From NCBI RefSeq assembly GCF_021602345.1, contig NZ_BQID01000005.1:248001-312000 (forward strand): DNA of 64,000 bases, written 5' to 3'. The notes beneath the pieces are model-generated. The model did no database searches. It saw only the letters and a program-made list of their open reading frames with translations, and was not told the origin of the DNA. The first letter of the stretch is position 1. Each line of letters opens with the position of its first letter. Source of the stretch: Pseudomonas pharyngis (GTDB lineage: Bacteria; Pseudomonadota; Gammaproteobacteria; Pseudomonadales; Pseudomonadaceae). Below, one piece after another: positions 16,987 to 27,641 of this stretch. A program made the position numbers and the translations under genes.

Positions 16987-17015
16987 AAATGCCAGGCGCA
17001 CTGCCTGGCATTTTG
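16987..17015 (-). terminator. Rho-independent terminator after ybaB
   Basis: Inverted repeat AAAATGCCAGGC (16987-16998) and GCCTGGCATTTT (17004-17015). On the minus strand it ends in a T run 28 bases after the ybaB stop. It separates dnaX-ybaB from the downstream oxidoreductase and recR. Confidence 0.9.
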
Positions 17016-17043
17016 TGTAGCTCATCTGTCGCCGGATGGCGAA

Positions 17044-17382
17044 TCAGAACGGCAGTTTCATACCGGCCGGCAGGTTCATGCCAGCGGTCATGCTGCCCAT
17101 TTTCGCCTGGCTGTTGGCTTCGATCTGACGCACAGCGGCGTTGACGGCTGCGGCCACCAGATCCTCGACCACTTCACGGTCGTCTTCGTCCAGGCCCGGC
17201 AGTACGCTCGGGTCGATGCTGACTTTTTTCACGTCATGACGACCGGTCATCACCACGGTAACCAGATCGCCACCGGCCTTGCCAGTGACTTCGGCGTTGG
17301 CCAGTTCTTCCTGCATCTTGGCCATTTTTTCCTGCATCTGCTGCGCCTGCTTCATCAGGCCGGCCATGCCACCTTTCATCAT
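17044..17382 (-). CDS. ybaB: YbaB/EbfC family nucleoid-associated protein
   Basis: Small DNA-binding protein that coats the nucleoid as a dimer with tweezer-like helices. The protein has 112 residues from the ATG at 17382. It has a methionine- and glutamine-rich N-terminus ([19 protein letters not shown]) and the conserved core [19 protein letters not shown]. An upstream in-frame start at 17427 would overlap the region just after dnaX and is not conserved. It follows dnaX by about 67 bases, the usual arrangement, and ends at a terminator. Confidence 0.95.
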   Translation of the reverse strand: MMKGGMAGLMKQAQQMQEKMAKMQEELANAEVTGKAGGDLVTVVMTGRHDVKKVSIDPSVLPGLDEDDREVVEDLVAAAVNAAVRQIEANSQAKMGSMTAGMNLPAGMKLPF

Positions 17383-17449
17383 GGGAATCACCTCAAAAGT
17401 ACTTGGATCAAAACAGCGCCCGGCCATACAGGCCGGACGCCCTCAGTTA

Positions 17450-19534
17450 TTAGCCCTGACTGACCAGGGCGTCGACAGGTTCAATAGTATCGTGTCGCAC
17501 GACCGCGCCGAACTGCTGCACCATCTGCTGGATGAACGGATCGCCGTGGATCGATTCTTCAGCCTCGCGCTGACGGTTGGCACGGCGCCGGGACGCGGCC
17601 TGGGCCGGGGTTTCCTGTTCGGGCTTGATCAGCTCGATGGTCAGGGTCAGCGTGCGTCCGTGGAACTGGTTCAGCGCATCGTTCAGGCGACGCTGCTGGG
17701 TGGCGTTGAACAAGGCGCTGTGGGCCGGGTCCAGGTGCATCAGCCAGTTGTCGCCATCGACCGCGATCAGCGTGCAGTTGGCGGCGATGCTGCCGGTCAT
17801 GCCGGAAATCGGCAGTTGCGGGAACAGCTCCAGCCATTGCAGGGCCAGACCGGTGGCCGGCGCGGCGGCAGGTTCCGGCTCGGGCTCGGGGGTCGGTTCT
17901 GCGGCGTGTTCGCTGGCCAGATCGTCGAGGTAACTGTAGGCCGAATCCATGTCCGGCTCGATGTAGTCCTCGTCCAGCGGCGGCTCGTCGTCCATGTCCA
18001 TGCCCGGTGTGGCGGCATCGACGTCGGCTACTGACGGTTCGGGGATTGGCGCGGCGGCCCACTCCGGGGCGTCCGGCACGACGCTGTCCGGAGTCGGCAG
18101 CGGCATTGGCGGCAAATCGGGTTGTTCGGCAATGGTTTCCAGCACCGGCTCGACCGCTGGCTGCTGGACAGGCGCCGGTTCTACCGGGTCATTCCACGGC
18201 AGATCGACAACTTCCTCAACGGCAACCGGCTCTGGCTCTGGCTCAGGAACGGGTTCCGGCGCAATCACCTGGGCAACCGGTGCAGGCTCGGGAGCAGGCG
18301 TAACCACCGGTGCTGGCGCGGGTGTGGGTGCAACAGCCGCAGCAACTACCGGCGCAGGTTTCGGCGCGGCAGCCACTGAGTTTGCGGAATCAACTGTGGC
18401 CTGGCTGATCCCCACTGGCTTTAGCGGTTGCCTCGGGGCGTCTGCCGTGTCCGCCGGCCGGAAGGCCAGCATCCGCAACAGCACCATTTCGAAACCGCCT
18501 CGCGGGTCCGGCGCCAGCGGCAAGTCGCGGCGGCCGATCAGGCCCATCTGGTAATAGAACTGCACGTCTTCAGCCGGCAACGCCTGGGCCAGTGCCAGCA
18601 CCCGGTCACGGTCGCCATGACCGTTGTCGACACCTTCCGGCAAGGCCTGGGCGATGGCGACACGGTGCAGCACATTGAGAATTTCCGAGAGCACGCCGTT
18701 CCAGTCCGGCCCCTGTTCGGCCAGATGGCGCACGGCTTCGAGCAACGCCTTGGCGTCGCCTTCAATCAGCGCGTGCAACACGTCGTAGACCTGACCGTGA
18801 TCCAGCGTACCGAGCATCGCCCGCACATCGGCGGCCAATACCTTGCCTTCACCGAAGGCGATGGCCTGGTCGGTCAGGCTCATGGCGTCACGCATCGAAC
18901 CGTCCGCCGCGCGGCCGAGCAGCCACAGGGCGTCGTCTTCGAACGGGACGTTTTCGGCGCCCAGAACGTGGGTCAGATGCTCGACCACCCGCTCAGGCGT
19001 CATGTTCTTCAGGGAGAACTGCAGGCATCGCGACAAAATCGTTGCCGGAAGTTTCTGCGGGTCGGTGGTCGCCAGGATGAACTTGACGTAGGGCGGCGGC
19101 TCTTCGAGGGTTTTCAGCAGCGCATTGAAGGAATGGCTGGAGAGCATGTGCACTTCGTCGATCAGGTAGACCTTGAAGCGCCCGCGGCTCGGGGCGTACT
19201 GCACGTTGTCGAGCAGCTCGCGGGTGTCCTCGACCTTGGTCCGGCTCGCGGCGTCGATCTCGATCAGGTCGACGAAACGGCCTTCATCGATCTCGCGGCA
19301 CACCGAACACTCGCCACACGGGCTTGAAGTGATACCTGTTTCACAGTTCAGGCATTTGGCGATGATCCGCGCAATCGTGGTCTTGCCGACGCCCCGCGTA
19401 CCCGTGAAGAGGTAGGCGTGGTGCAGGCGCTGGCTGTCCAAGGCATTGATCAGAGCCTTGAGCACATGGGTCTGGCCGACCATTTCGCGGAACGAGCGCG
19501 GACGCCATTTACGTGCAAGAACCTGATAACTCAT
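17450..19534 (-). CDS. dnaX: DNA polymerase III tau/gamma subunit
   Basis: Clamp-loader ATPase that also holds two polymerase cores and the DnaB helicase together. The protein has 694 residues from the ATG at 19534. The N-terminal AAA+ module shows Walker A GTRGVGKTT, the four-cysteine zinc site (CLNCETGITSSPCGECSVC), and Walker B LIDEVHML. Residues of about 380-560 form a long Pro/Glu/Val/Ala-rich linker, then the C-terminal tau domain that binds polymerase alpha. I saw no obvious A-rich slippery run for making gamma by frameshift. The ribosome site is weak. Confidence 0.97.
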   Translation of the reverse strand: MSYQVLARKWRPRSFREMVGQTHVLKALINALDSQRLHHAYLFTGTRGVGKTTIARIIAKCLNCETGITSSPCGECSVCREIDEGRFVDLIEIDAASRTKVEDTRELLDNVQYAPSRGRFKVYLIDEVHMLSSHSFNALLKTLEEPPPYVKFILATTDPQKLPATILSRCLQFSLKNMTPERVVEHLTHVLGAENVPFEDDALWLLGRAADGSMRDAMSLTDQAIAFGEGKVLAADVRAMLGTLDHGQVYDVLHALIEGDAKALLEAVRHLAEQGPDWNGVLSEILNVLHRVAIAQALPEGVDNGHGDRDRVLALAQALPAEDVQFYYQMGLIGRRDLPLAPDPRGGFEMVLLRMLAFRPADTADAPRQPLKPVGISQATVDSANSVAAAPKPAPVVAAAVAPTPAPAPVVTPAPEPAPVAQVIAPEPVPEPEPEPVAVEEVVDLPWNDPVEPAPVQQPAVEPVLETIAEQPDLPPMPLPTPDSVVPDAPEWAAAPIPEPSVADVDAATPGMDMDDEPPLDEDYIEPDMDSAYSYLDDLASEHAAEPTPEPEPEPAAAPATGLALQWLELFPQLPISGMTGSIAANCTLIAVDGDNWLMHLDPAHSALFNATQQRRLNDALNQFHGRTLTLTIELIKPEQETPAQAASRRRANRQREAEESIHGDPFIQQMVQQFGAVVRHDTIEPVDALVSQG

Positions 19535-19679
19535 CGAAAACCGTCGCGGCAAAGGAAGCAGAAGCGGCTAATGCTAGCGGAGCAAGGGCAAAATTGCATC
19601 CGGTGTGCTCGTCTATTCTGGCTAAGCTGCATGGGCAGGGGCTTTTATCGGTTCGGGATCGGGAATTACCGGAGCGTTT

Positions 19680-20429
19680 ATGCGGTGGGCCGTGGGGGCA
19701 ATACTGGGAATCAGCCTGAGCGCGATGGCGTCGCAACCGCCACTGCGCTTCGCCGTTGCCGACAGCTGGGCGATGCCGATGGTGCAGATCGAACGCGGCC
19801 GCCCGACCCAGGGCATTCTCTACGACATGATGCTCAGCCTGGCGACCCAGGTCGGCGTGCCGGCGCAATTTCACGTCCTGCCCCGCGCCCGGGTGCAGAA
19901 CGCCATGGAACACGGCGAAGTCGACGTGCGCTGCTATGCCGCACAATCCTGGCTGCCGAACCTGTCCGGGGACTATATCTGGAGTCTGCCGCTGTTCTTC
20001 CAGCGCGACCTGCTGATCAGCCGTCAGGACCAACCACCCCGCGCCGATCCGGCCCACCTGCCCCGCCAGTCGATCGGCACCGTGCTCGGCTACAGCTACC
20101 CCACGCTGCAACCAATATTCGACGCCGACCGACTCTCGCGCGAAGACGCGCGCAATCAGGAGCAGGTGCTCGACAAACTGCTGGCCGGCCGCTATCGCTA
20201 CGCCGTCAGCAATCAATGGACCCTGGACTGGTTCAACCAGCGCCTGCTGCCGGGGCAACAACTGCAAGCGGTGGCGGTGTTGCAGGAACAGAAGGTCGGT
20301 TGCTATGTGCGCAACGATCCGAACGTGCCGGTGCAGCAGATATTGAGGACGTTGCTGCGGATGAAAATGTCGGGGGAGATTGATGACATTATCCGGCTGT
20401 ACACCGGCAGCGCGGGCGGCGAACCGTAA
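19680..20429 (+). CDS. Periplasmic solute-binding protein (ABC amino-acid-type, family 3-like)
   Basis: Predicted secreted protein of 249 residues. The first about 18 residues (MRWAVGAILGISLSAMAS) form a signal peptide; the mature part begins QPPLRFAVADSWAMPM, the usual start of a family-3 periplasmic binding fold. GGAG precedes the ATG. No transporter permease or ATPase gene is nearby, so it may be an orphan receptor or an extracytoplasmic sensor; this orphan type is common in Pseudomonas. The ligand is unknown. It is transcribed divergently from dnaX. Confidence 0.8.
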   Translation: MRWAVGAILGISLSAMASQPPLRFAVADSWAMPMVQIERGRPTQGILYDMMLSLATQVGVPAQFHVLPRARVQNAMEHGEVDVRCYAAQSWLPNLSGDYIWSLPLFFQRDLLISRQDQPPRADPAHLPRQSIGTVLGYSYPTLQPIFDADRLSREDARNQEQVLDKLLAGRYRYAVSNQWTLDWFNQRLLPGQQLQAVAVLQEQKVGCYVRNDPNVPVQQILRTLLRMKMSGEIDDIIRLYTGSAGGEP

Positions 20430-20438
20430 GCCAGACCC

Positions 20439-22397
20439 TCAATGCCCCGCCGTATCACGAAACCGCTGGTACTCGTGATACTCGACCCACGCCACGACAT
20501 CGTACGGCACGTATAGCTTCAGCCTGGCGCGGGAGATGGCGATGTACACGGCGCAGATCCGCTGATCGAACGCGTAGGCATCCTTGAATTTCTCGTTGGT
20601 CAGCAGCCCCGGTGTCAGCAGCACCTTGTCGAACTCCATGCCACCCGCCTCTTCCGCGAGCATCAGCAGGCAGCCGTTGCCGGCGTTGTCGATCATTCGG
20701 GTAAGGCGTGTCAGGTCGGCAATCATGAAACCGTTTTCCAGCTTGGCCTTGACCCGCAGAAACGACTCGTCGAACTGGTTGGCGTCGCACACGGCCTGCC
20801 AGTCGGGCAGGTCGCTGAAGTACGGATGCACGCCGTTTTCGCTGAATTCGGAGCGGTAGAAATCAGGTTTGAACAGTTCGATGGCGGTGGCCATGAAATG
20901 CTTGAGTTCATCCTGGGTGCGCTTGTCCGGGAATCTGAACTTGCAGTTGGCATCGTGCAGGTGGATGGCCCAGATCATCGTGTCCCACGGCGATGCCGTC
21001 AGCACCACGCAGCCTTCGGGCGGCACAAAACCTTCCGGATATTCCTTGATCTGGACGTCAGCATCACTGGCGCCTTCGAACGGAATCTTGCCCTTCTGCG
21101 AGTGCCGGGCGATCAGCGGATTGACCAGCCGCTCGACGTTGCGACCCGAACGCACGGAATAGCTGATATCGCTCTGGCGAACCTCACGGTGCCGTTTGAC
21201 CGGCACGCCGCTGGCCTGCTGGTACTCGTCGCCGAGGGTGATCAGCACTTGGCGGCCACGTTCGATGATCTGCAACAGCGACCCGGGAATATCCTGGCTC
21301 TCGTCGATCAGCACGTGCGTGTAGCGCGCCGGCACCACGCAACCAGCAATGCAGGCCCGCTTGATCATCAGCAGCGCTTCGAAGCCAGTCTGGCTGCCCC
21401 ACGCCGGGTTGAGTTCGAGATAGCCCCACACCCGGCTCGAATACTCCAGCAACACCTGAGCGTCGACGCTGGAGAGCGGCTGGTTGAAATGCGGCAGATG
21501 CTTCGCCGAAAAAGTGTGATCGCGAAAGCGGCAGTAGCGCTCGATCACCTTGAGGCAGAGTTCAAGGGTCGCCTGCCCGTCGTGGTGGCGAAAGCCGAAG
21601 ATATTCAGTTCCTGCGCCAGCGCCTGGCGACTGAGGATCCGAGTCGCCCCTTCAGCCTGAGGCCTGCGCCCGAGCATCAGCGACTGCGCAAACGCCAGGA
21701 AGGTCTTGCCAGCCTTCTTCTCGCTCGGCCCCACCATGCGCTGACGAAGAACTTCGAGCTTGGCCGGGGTGCGCGCCAGCAACAGAGTCTTTTCCGGGCG
21801 CAGGTGCTCCAGCAACGCCACCAGCAGATGGCTTTTGCCGATTCCTGCGTAGCCTTGAACGTGCAGGTCTTCGTCCAGATTGGCGCGGAAGGTTCTGACC
21901 AGTTTGTCCTGTGCCGGGCTCAACCAGCGCTCGCGCTGTCGGGGCGTCACGATCGGCTGGCTGAACGGGTCATGGCTGCGATGGCGCCGCACCTTGTATT
22001 CGAAGTCCCACTGGCCGTCGGGCAACAAGTAGTCGCGTGCGGATACTTCTTCGGCCGACAGAAAACGCAGGTTCAGAGGATTCAGGACCTTCAGGCCGAA
22101 ATACAGTTTGCGCGGGTCGAACAGTCGCTGCGCTTCCAACAGCAGGCTCGCCGTGGTTGATTGCCGAGTTTCAGCAGCCCAGGACAAGAGCTTGGCCAGA
22201 ATTTTCTCTGCCGCCACGGCGCCGAGATCCTGCTCTTTCGTCTGCACCAGATTCTGGATGACCAGCACTGCCGCCAATTCGGGATCGGTCAGGCTTTCGA
22301 GCGCTTTTGCGCCACCCGCCTGCAACAGGTTCGCGCAGGTTTCATCCGTGACGGGCAAGAACACAGGGCTGGATAGATCGGAATGTTCCGGGAGCAT
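20439..22397 (-). CDS. Orphan superfamily 1 (UvrD-like) helicase/ATPase
   Basis: Predicted SF1 DNA or RNA helicase of 652 residues from the ATG at 22397 (GCGAGG upstream; an ATG at 22454 in frame has no ribosome site). Visible motifs are Walker A GYAGIGKSH (about residue 182), motif II LIDESQD, motif III LGDEYQQ, a motif IV-like SYSVRSGRN, and motif VI AISRARLKLYVP with an AGGMEFDKV segment like the AxGxEFD of UvrD_C. The first 180 residues match nothing I recognise and may be a partner or substrate domain. It stands alone between a binding-protein gene and the SRP RNA gene. Confidence 0.82.
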   Translation of the reverse strand: MLPEHSDLSSPVFLPVTDETCANLLQAGGAKALESLTDPELAAVLVIQNLVQTKEQDLGAVAAEKILAKLLSWAAETRQSTTASLLLEAQRLFDPRKLYFGLKVLNPLNLRFLSAEEVSARDYLLPDGQWDFEYKVRRHRSHDPFSQPIVTPRQRERWLSPAQDKLVRTFRANLDEDLHVQGYAGIGKSHLLVALLEHLRPEKTLLLARTPAKLEVLRQRMVGPSEKKAGKTFLAFAQSLMLGRRPQAEGATRILSRQALAQELNIFGFRHHDGQATLELCLKVIERYCRFRDHTFSAKHLPHFNQPLSSVDAQVLLEYSSRVWGYLELNPAWGSQTGFEALLMIKRACIAGCVVPARYTHVLIDESQDIPGSLLQIIERGRQVLITLGDEYQQASGVPVKRHREVRQSDISYSVRSGRNVERLVNPLIARHSQKGKIPFEGASDADVQIKEYPEGFVPPEGCVVLTASPWDTMIWAIHLHDANCKFRFPDKRTQDELKHFMATAIELFKPDFYRSEFSENGVHPYFSDLPDWQAVCDANQFDESFLRVKAKLENGFMIADLTRLTRMIDNAGNGCLLMLAEEAGGMEFDKVLLTPGLLTNEKFKDAYAFDQRICAVYIAISRARLKLYVPYDVVAWVEYHEYQRFRDTAGH

Positions 22398-22454
22398 AAA
22401 ACCTCGCGGCCAGGGCGCAGACCTTGCTGGGTCGATCCTGGCCAGACTCTTCAT

Positions 22455-22560
22455 TTATTTCGGTGGCTGCGAGTATGCGGGATTGAAGAGCAAATGATTA
22501 CCCCGTGTCGGCGCCCTCGCGAGCAAGAGGTTTGGGTACGAACCGCCAAATTGCAGGCAT
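22455..22560. other. Intergenic region with REP remnant
   Basis: No gene seen. A short REP-like core (CTCGCGAGCAAGAGG, about 22510-22525) looks like a decayed single REP without its partner arm. Confidence 0.4.
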
Positions 22561-22594
22561 AAAAAAACCGCAGTGGGCGAAACCCATGCAGTTC
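22561..22594 (-). terminator. Terminator of the SRP RNA gene
   Basis: On the minus strand an imperfect hairpin (AACTGCATGGGT pairing with ACCC...GCGGTT, one bulged base) is followed by seven T residues. It lies just downstream of the SRP RNA. Confidence 0.8.
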
Positions 22595-22623
22595 TGTCTG
22601 ATTCGTTCGATGTTCGTTAAGGT

Positions 22624-22734
22624 GGTAACCCTACCAGCCACACCCCGGCACACAATGTTCCCGCTGTGGCTGCTGCCTTCCGGCTCTGACCAGGTTCACG
22701 GGTAATCGTTGCGGGGGGACCGATAGGGTCACCA
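22624..22734 (-). ncRNA. ffs: Signal recognition particle RNA (4.5S RNA)
   Basis: Small SRP RNA that binds Ffh and targets nascent membrane proteins. Read on the minus strand it contains the highly conserved CAGAGCCGGAAGGCAGCAGC apical part with the GGAA tetraloop and the Ffh-binding internal loop. The ends pair (GGTGACCCTA at the 5' side with TAGGGTTACC at the 3' side), giving a single long rod of about 111 bases. A promoter and a terminator flank it. Confidence 0.95.
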
Positions 22735-22765
22735 TAACGACACTCACCTGTCGGCGAGCCGCGCC

Positions 22766-22793
22766 ATTGTACCTATCTGAGACGAAGTTACAA
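22766..22793 (-). promoter_or_regulatory. Promoter of the SRP RNA gene
   Basis: On the minus strand: -35 TTGTAA (22793-22788), a 16-base spacer, and -10 TACAAT (22771-22766), followed by a GC-rich discriminator (GGCGCGGC) as in stable-RNA promoters. Initiation would lie about 25 bases before the SRP RNA rod, so a short 5' trailer is probably removed. Confidence 0.65.
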
Positions 22794-22836
22794 CCGCTGG
22801 TTGCAGATTAAAAATATGAAGGGCTTCAAGCACTTG

Positions 22837-24003
22837 CTATTGCGCCTGAAGCACCTCGTCCGCGCGGCCGCCCTCTTGCTGGATCACCAGATGAATGAAG
22901 TGCAGCTTGGCAATCGCCGCTGGCGGCAGGACGAACGGATAGAAATCCGGCTGGCCCATGCTGCGCGACAGTTCGTTGAGCATGCCGGCCAGTTCGATCC
23001 ACGCGTTGACGAACGACAGGAACGCCGCGCCGCCGGGATGTTCGGGGTCGTACAGCGTGCTCGAAGGAAACGGCTGATAATCCAGGTCCATCTCCCGGGC
23101 ACTCATGCCGAAACCCAGCGCCGTATCCACCGCGTCCATCATGTGCAGGTAATGCGCCCAGGTTTCCGCCCAGTCTTCCCACGGGTGCATGGTGGCGTAG
23201 GCGCTGACGTAGTGCTGCGACCAGTCCGCCGGCGCGCCCTGTTGATAATGCCGTTCAAGCGCCTCGGCATAACTGGCGCGTTCGTCGCCGAACAGGTTGC
23301 GGAATGAACCCAGCCAAGGGCCGTTGGCGATCAACCGATCCCAGTAGTAATGCCCGACCTCATGGCGAAAGTGCCCGAGCAACGTGCGATAGGGTTCGTG
23401 CATCTGCGCCCGGACCCGTTCGCGGTGGGCGTCGTCGGCTTCTTCGATGTCGAGGGTGATCAGGCCGTTGGCGTGGCCGGTCATGGGTGCATTGCCTTGC
23501 AGATCGACGCCGATGAAATCGAAGGCCAGGCCGGTGGCTTCGTCGACGGTTTTCGGGACGACCGGCAGGCCGAGGCTGATCAGTTGCGCGACCAGTCGCC
23601 GCTTGGCGATTTCCACCTTGCGCCAGCGTTCGGGGTTTTCCGGGACGGACAGATCGGGGATGGTGCGATTCAGAGCGCAGGCCGCGCACAGGGTGTCGTG
23701 ATCGTTGGCGGGCAGCAGCCAGTTGCAGGCCGCCGGGGTATCGAGATTGGCGCAACGCCGGAACAGCCCGGCGTCGGGATCGACGTCCAGCGTCCAGGTG
23801 CCCTTTTGCGGCCCCGGCTGCAACGAGGTCAGTCGACTGTGTTCCGGTTGATAACCCAGCGCCGCGTTGCAGGCCAGGCACTGGCTGTTGCGAAAGAACA
23901 GCGACTGGCCGCAGCGACACGGCCAGACTTTGCTGTTGCGCGAGGATTCGCCCATGAACGGCGCGACGATGCGAGAACTGAGCTGCTCGAAAAAGCGGTA
24001 CAT
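22837..24003 (-). CDS. Putative zinc-dependent peptidase with N-terminal zinc ribbon (Peptidase_Mx type)
   Basis: Protein of 388 residues of the putative zinc-binding metallopeptidase family (DUF2248). The catalytic motif H214-EVG-H218-YYW is of the HExxH class. The N-terminus has a rubredoxin-like or zinc-ribbon site (C29-R-C31 with C42-L-A-C45), and a second cysteine group (C84, C93, C106, C109) suggests another metal site. No signal peptide is seen, so it is probably cytoplasmic. GGGAGAG upstream supports the ATG at 24003. Substrate unknown; the family is widespread in proteobacteria but little studied. Confidence 0.85.
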   Translation of the reverse strand: MYRFFEQLSSRIVAPFMGESSRNSKVWPCRCGQSLFFRNSQCLACNAALGYQPEHSRLTSLQPGPQKGTWTLDVDPDAGLFRRCANLDTPAACNWLLPANDHDTLCAACALNRTIPDLSVPENPERWRKVEIAKRRLVAQLISLGLPVVPKTVDEATGLAFDFIGVDLQGNAPMTGHANGLITLDIEEADDAHRERVRAQMHEPYRTLLGHFRHEVGHYYWDRLIANGPWLGSFRNLFGDERASYAEALERHYQQGAPADWSQHYVSAYATMHPWEDWAETWAHYLHMMDAVDTALGFGMSAREMDLDYQPFPSSTLYDPEHPGGAAFLSFVNAWIELAGMLNELSRSMGQPDFYPFVLPPAAIAKLHFIHLVIQQEGGRADEVLQAQ

Positions 24004-24071
24004 GGCGATCTCTCCCTTGGGCTTGCCAAGACTAGATCATTCCCGCGAGCTGATCGTTCCCGCGCGTTGCG

Positions 24072-26470
<2,399 letters not shown>

Positions 26471-26516
26471 AATCTATTTTGCCGATTGCCTCTTTATCGC
26501 GAGGCAACCTTTTCAA

Positions 26517-27383
26517 TCAACGCTTCTGGGTCAGGGCGCGACGTTCGAATTCAACGATGCGCTGACGGTAGTGCTCGATGGTCTGCGCGGTCAGGACGCT
26601 GCGCTGGTCATCTTTTAATTCGCCGTTCAGTTCCTGGGACAGCTTGCGCGCTGCCGCGACCATCACGTCGAAGGCCTGCTTCGGATGACGTGGGCCTGGC
26701 AGGCCGAGGAAGAAGCTCACCGCCGGCGTGCTGAAATGGTCGATGTCGTCCAGATCGAAAATGCCCGGCTTGACCGCGTTGGCCATGGAGAACAGCACTT
26801 CACCGTTGCCGGCCATGCTTTCGTGACGGTGGAAAATATCCATCTCGCCGAAACGCAGACCGCTTTCCAGAATGTTCTGCAGCAGTGCCGGGCCTTTGAA
26901 GCCGGCCGGGTCGCGGCAGATCACGCTGATCACCAGCACTTCTTCGGCTTGCGGCTGATCCTTGTCGGCCACTGCCGGCGAGGACTTGGTAGCAGGCTCG
27001 ACGAAATCATCGTCACGGCTGCTGAAGCTCGGGCCGCCGTCCAGATCCAGATCGAGGTTCAGGTCGCCCTGGGCCGGACCGTTGCTGCCACGCTTGCCGC
27101 GCTTGGAACCGGATTCGCGAGGCTCGCGTGCTTCGCGGGCCGGCATGCTCACCGATGGCAGATCGTGTTCGTCCAGTTGTGGCTCTTTATGGGTATCCAG
27201 CACGCGGGCCGGGCCCAGCAGTTCGGCGCTGGTGTCCTCGTCCGGCAGGTTGGACAGACTTCGGTCAAGACGGAATTTCAGTTTTCCCTTGCCGCCGCGC
27301 ATACGGCGCCAGCCATCGAAAAGAATACCGGCTATCACAATGATGCCGATGACGATCAGCCACTCGCGCAGACCGATTTCCAT
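26517..27383 (-). CDS. zipA: Cell division protein ZipA
   Basis: Inner-membrane protein that tethers FtsZ to the membrane at the division site. The protein has 288 residues. An N-terminal membrane helix ([20 protein letters not shown]) is followed by a basic patch, a long charged and Pro/Gly/Asp-rich linker (about residues 40-150), and a globular C-terminal FtsZ-binding domain. GAGG lies upstream of the ATG at 27383. The smc-zipA-ligA order is the standard Pseudomonas arrangement. Confidence 0.96.
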   Translation of the reverse strand: MEIGLREWLIVIGIIVIAGILFDGWRRMRGGKGKLKFRLDRSLSNLPDEDTSAELLGPARVLDTHKEPQLDEHDLPSVSMPAREAREPRESGSKRGKRGSNGPAQGDLNLDLDLDGGPSFSSRDDDFVEPATKSSPAVADKDQPQAEEVLVISVICRDPAGFKGPALLQNILESGLRFGEMDIFHRHESMAGNGEVLFSMANAVKPGIFDLDDIDHFSTPAVSFFLGLPGPRHPKQAFDVMVAAARKLSQELNGELKDDQRSVLTAQTIEHYRQRIVEFERRALTQKR

Positions 27384-27641
27384 GTAATCCCGTGCCTCTA
27401 TAAAAAATGCTGAAAAATAAGGGGTTTACACTGTGCAAACCGCTTTAAAACGTGGCGCCAACTCTATGTTCTGACAGGCGTTTTGCCCACGTATACGAAA
27501 AATTGACATTAAACTAGCACGACCAAAGACAACTTTACACCGTCTGTCTCATTGGCTTGCGCGATTATGTCGATTGGCCAGCAAGTCGAAGCCGGTAAAT
27601 ATGTCCTACAGACTACAGATACCCTTTCCGACAGCGCCGGC

